From: Protonemura montana
Taxonomy: Eukaryota; Arthropoda; Insecta; Plecoptera; Nemouridae
Direction of reading: 5' to 3'
Assembly: GCA_947568835.1 (NCBI GenBank)
Contig: OX387602.1
Span: 11,521,021-11,585,020, forward strand
Length of the DNA: 64,000 nucleotides
Of this stretch, positions 62,995 to 64,000 are shown piece by piece. Made by a program: the position numbers and the translations under genes. Under the pieces are notes generated by a model. It was not told the origin of the DNA, made no database searches, and saw only the letters and a program-made list of their open reading frames with translations. Position 1 is the first letter of the stretch; the number at the start of each line of letters is the position of its first letter.

Positions 62995-63345
62995 TTGCAA
63001 TGCGTGGGGTATTTTATTATTAGAAGCAACTACTACCGTACCAGCACATAATTACGACGCATCCAACGTCAAATTGGAGTTACTAGAGATTGAATGGTTG
63101 TGACGTGGTACAGCGTCACTAGAATCAAAGTGACTGCTATTGTTAACAACCTCTTGGTTCTACTCCTTAGAGATCTCTCATTCTCAACAAAAAGGTACAC
63201 TAAAATACTCTCAAAAGTATGTGTCCAAGTAGCTCAATGGGTTGGAGCAACACCCGCGATAGGTGGAGATCGGGGTTTGTGTCCCCGTTTGGGCATCAAT
63301 TTTTGAGAGGGTTGTAGTGTTCGTAGTAGTTTTCCTCATAAGAAA
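62995..63345 (+). mobile_element. tRNA-like dispersed repeat, copy 2
   Basis: Plus strand: CAAACGCTTGCAATGC, GGGGTATTTTATTATTA, GGTTGTGACGTGGTACAGCG, AAGTAGCTCAATGGG, GATAGGTGGAGATCGGGG and CCCCGTTTGGGCATCAATTT, matching copy 1 in order. The A and B boxes suggest RNA polymerase III origin, but they lie at the 3' end of the shared block, unlike a standard SINE. Confidence 0.75.
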
Positions 63346-64000
63346 ACACTTTCCTATATTGTTTTTCATTCTAAAAAACAACGCATCGTTTTCGAATTTG
63401 TTATGAAATAAGCGACTCGATAAAACTTGCTCAAAATGTCAGTCGAAATGCCACGAGTTCACCGCTAGTCAACAAAATTGCGTCTCTGGGTTTTGATAGA
63501 CGATCGAAGCGAATGAAATGCTCCACAGAATTCGTGTAATTAATAGCGAGAGTGAAATTGCTTCATCTCAAAGTTGACGTTACATTTTAGCCTCAAAATT
63601 GCACCCAAGAAATGGGCTCCTACATCCTTAACCTTAGTGGCCTTAGGAGAAGCGCAAGGCTAAGTTAGATTACTACCGACTTTGACTGTCTCATCAGGCA
63701 GCAAGGCAACTGTCGCACATTGTGTGCTAAGAGACAAGTTTAATAGATAAACTTGAGACAAGCTCGGGTCAGTGATACCGTCTTCACAGCACGCTTGATT
63801 ATCATTCTGCTTAGAACTTTAATTATTCCATTACAACCCTAACGGTGATATTAAATAAATTCCATGCCAACGTACTTAACGCTGGTCGCTATTGAATGTA
63901 TTTTCCTTAAACACAACTTTAAGTTTAAATGACAGTTTCACTCTGATAAGACCAAAACTAGGCCCAGTGTCCAGAAGAGATGATCGATTTATGTGGATGA

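Noticed and set aside
63205-63300. tRNA gene on the plus strand
   Set aside because: A and B boxes are present but the acceptor and anticodon stems do not pair, and a second copy with the same flanks at 24.7 kb shows it is a repeat.

Overview
This is eukaryotic nuclear DNA. The genes are split by GT-AG introns from about 70 bases to about 10 kb, the non-coding DNA is AT-rich, and the repeats are of animal type (5S-rRNA-derived SINEs, Helitron-like ends, a Penelope-like insertion, a satellite array). The receptor's domain order and the general style suggest an arthropod, most likely an insect. The species cannot be named from sequence alone.

Layout. Bases 1-10 kb hold a 40-bp satellite array (about 1.3-2.3 kb) and otherwise AT-rich DNA. 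At 10.4 kb, on the minus strand, lies the first exon of a secreted-protein gene whose later exons I could not find. From 11 to 22.8 kb there is no convincing gene, but there is a Penelope-like insertion with a perfect inverted repeat (13.2-13.6 kb), a full-length 5S-derived SINE (17.2-17.6 kb) and a Helitron-like end (19.1 kb). From 22.8 to 28.1 kb, two complete minus-strand genes lie in tandem. Each has a signal-peptide exon followed by one large exon encoding a Tyr/Pro/Asn/Gln-rich, probably disordered secreted protein, and I do not recognise either. From 29.4 to 33 kb there is a transposon nest (a ~69-bp minisatellite, two 5S SINEs and two Helitron-like copies in opposite orientation).

From 34.27 kb to at least 60.24 kb, a single minus-strand gene encodes an adhesion G-protein-coupled receptor. 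I could chain fifteen exons. Their splice phases all agree and give an unbroken 1,410-codon frame plus a stop codon: EGF-like repeats, an SEA-like domain, two Ig domains, a hormone-receptor motif, a GAIN domain with an atypical GPS, seven membrane helices and a 396-residue tail ending in a possible PDZ ligand. The 5' end lies beyond the window. The order Ig-HRM-GAIN-7TM resembles the ADGRA (GPR124/GPR125) group. Plus-strand exon-like islands (46.6, 51.0-51.5 and 58.8 kb) and a broken minus-strand secreted ORF (55.2-55.5 kb) lie inside its introns.

Confidence is highest for the receptor, the two secreted-protein genes, the satellite, the inverted repeat and the SINE family. It is low for the nested exon-like islands. 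No RNA gene, CRISPR array or bacterial-type element was found.
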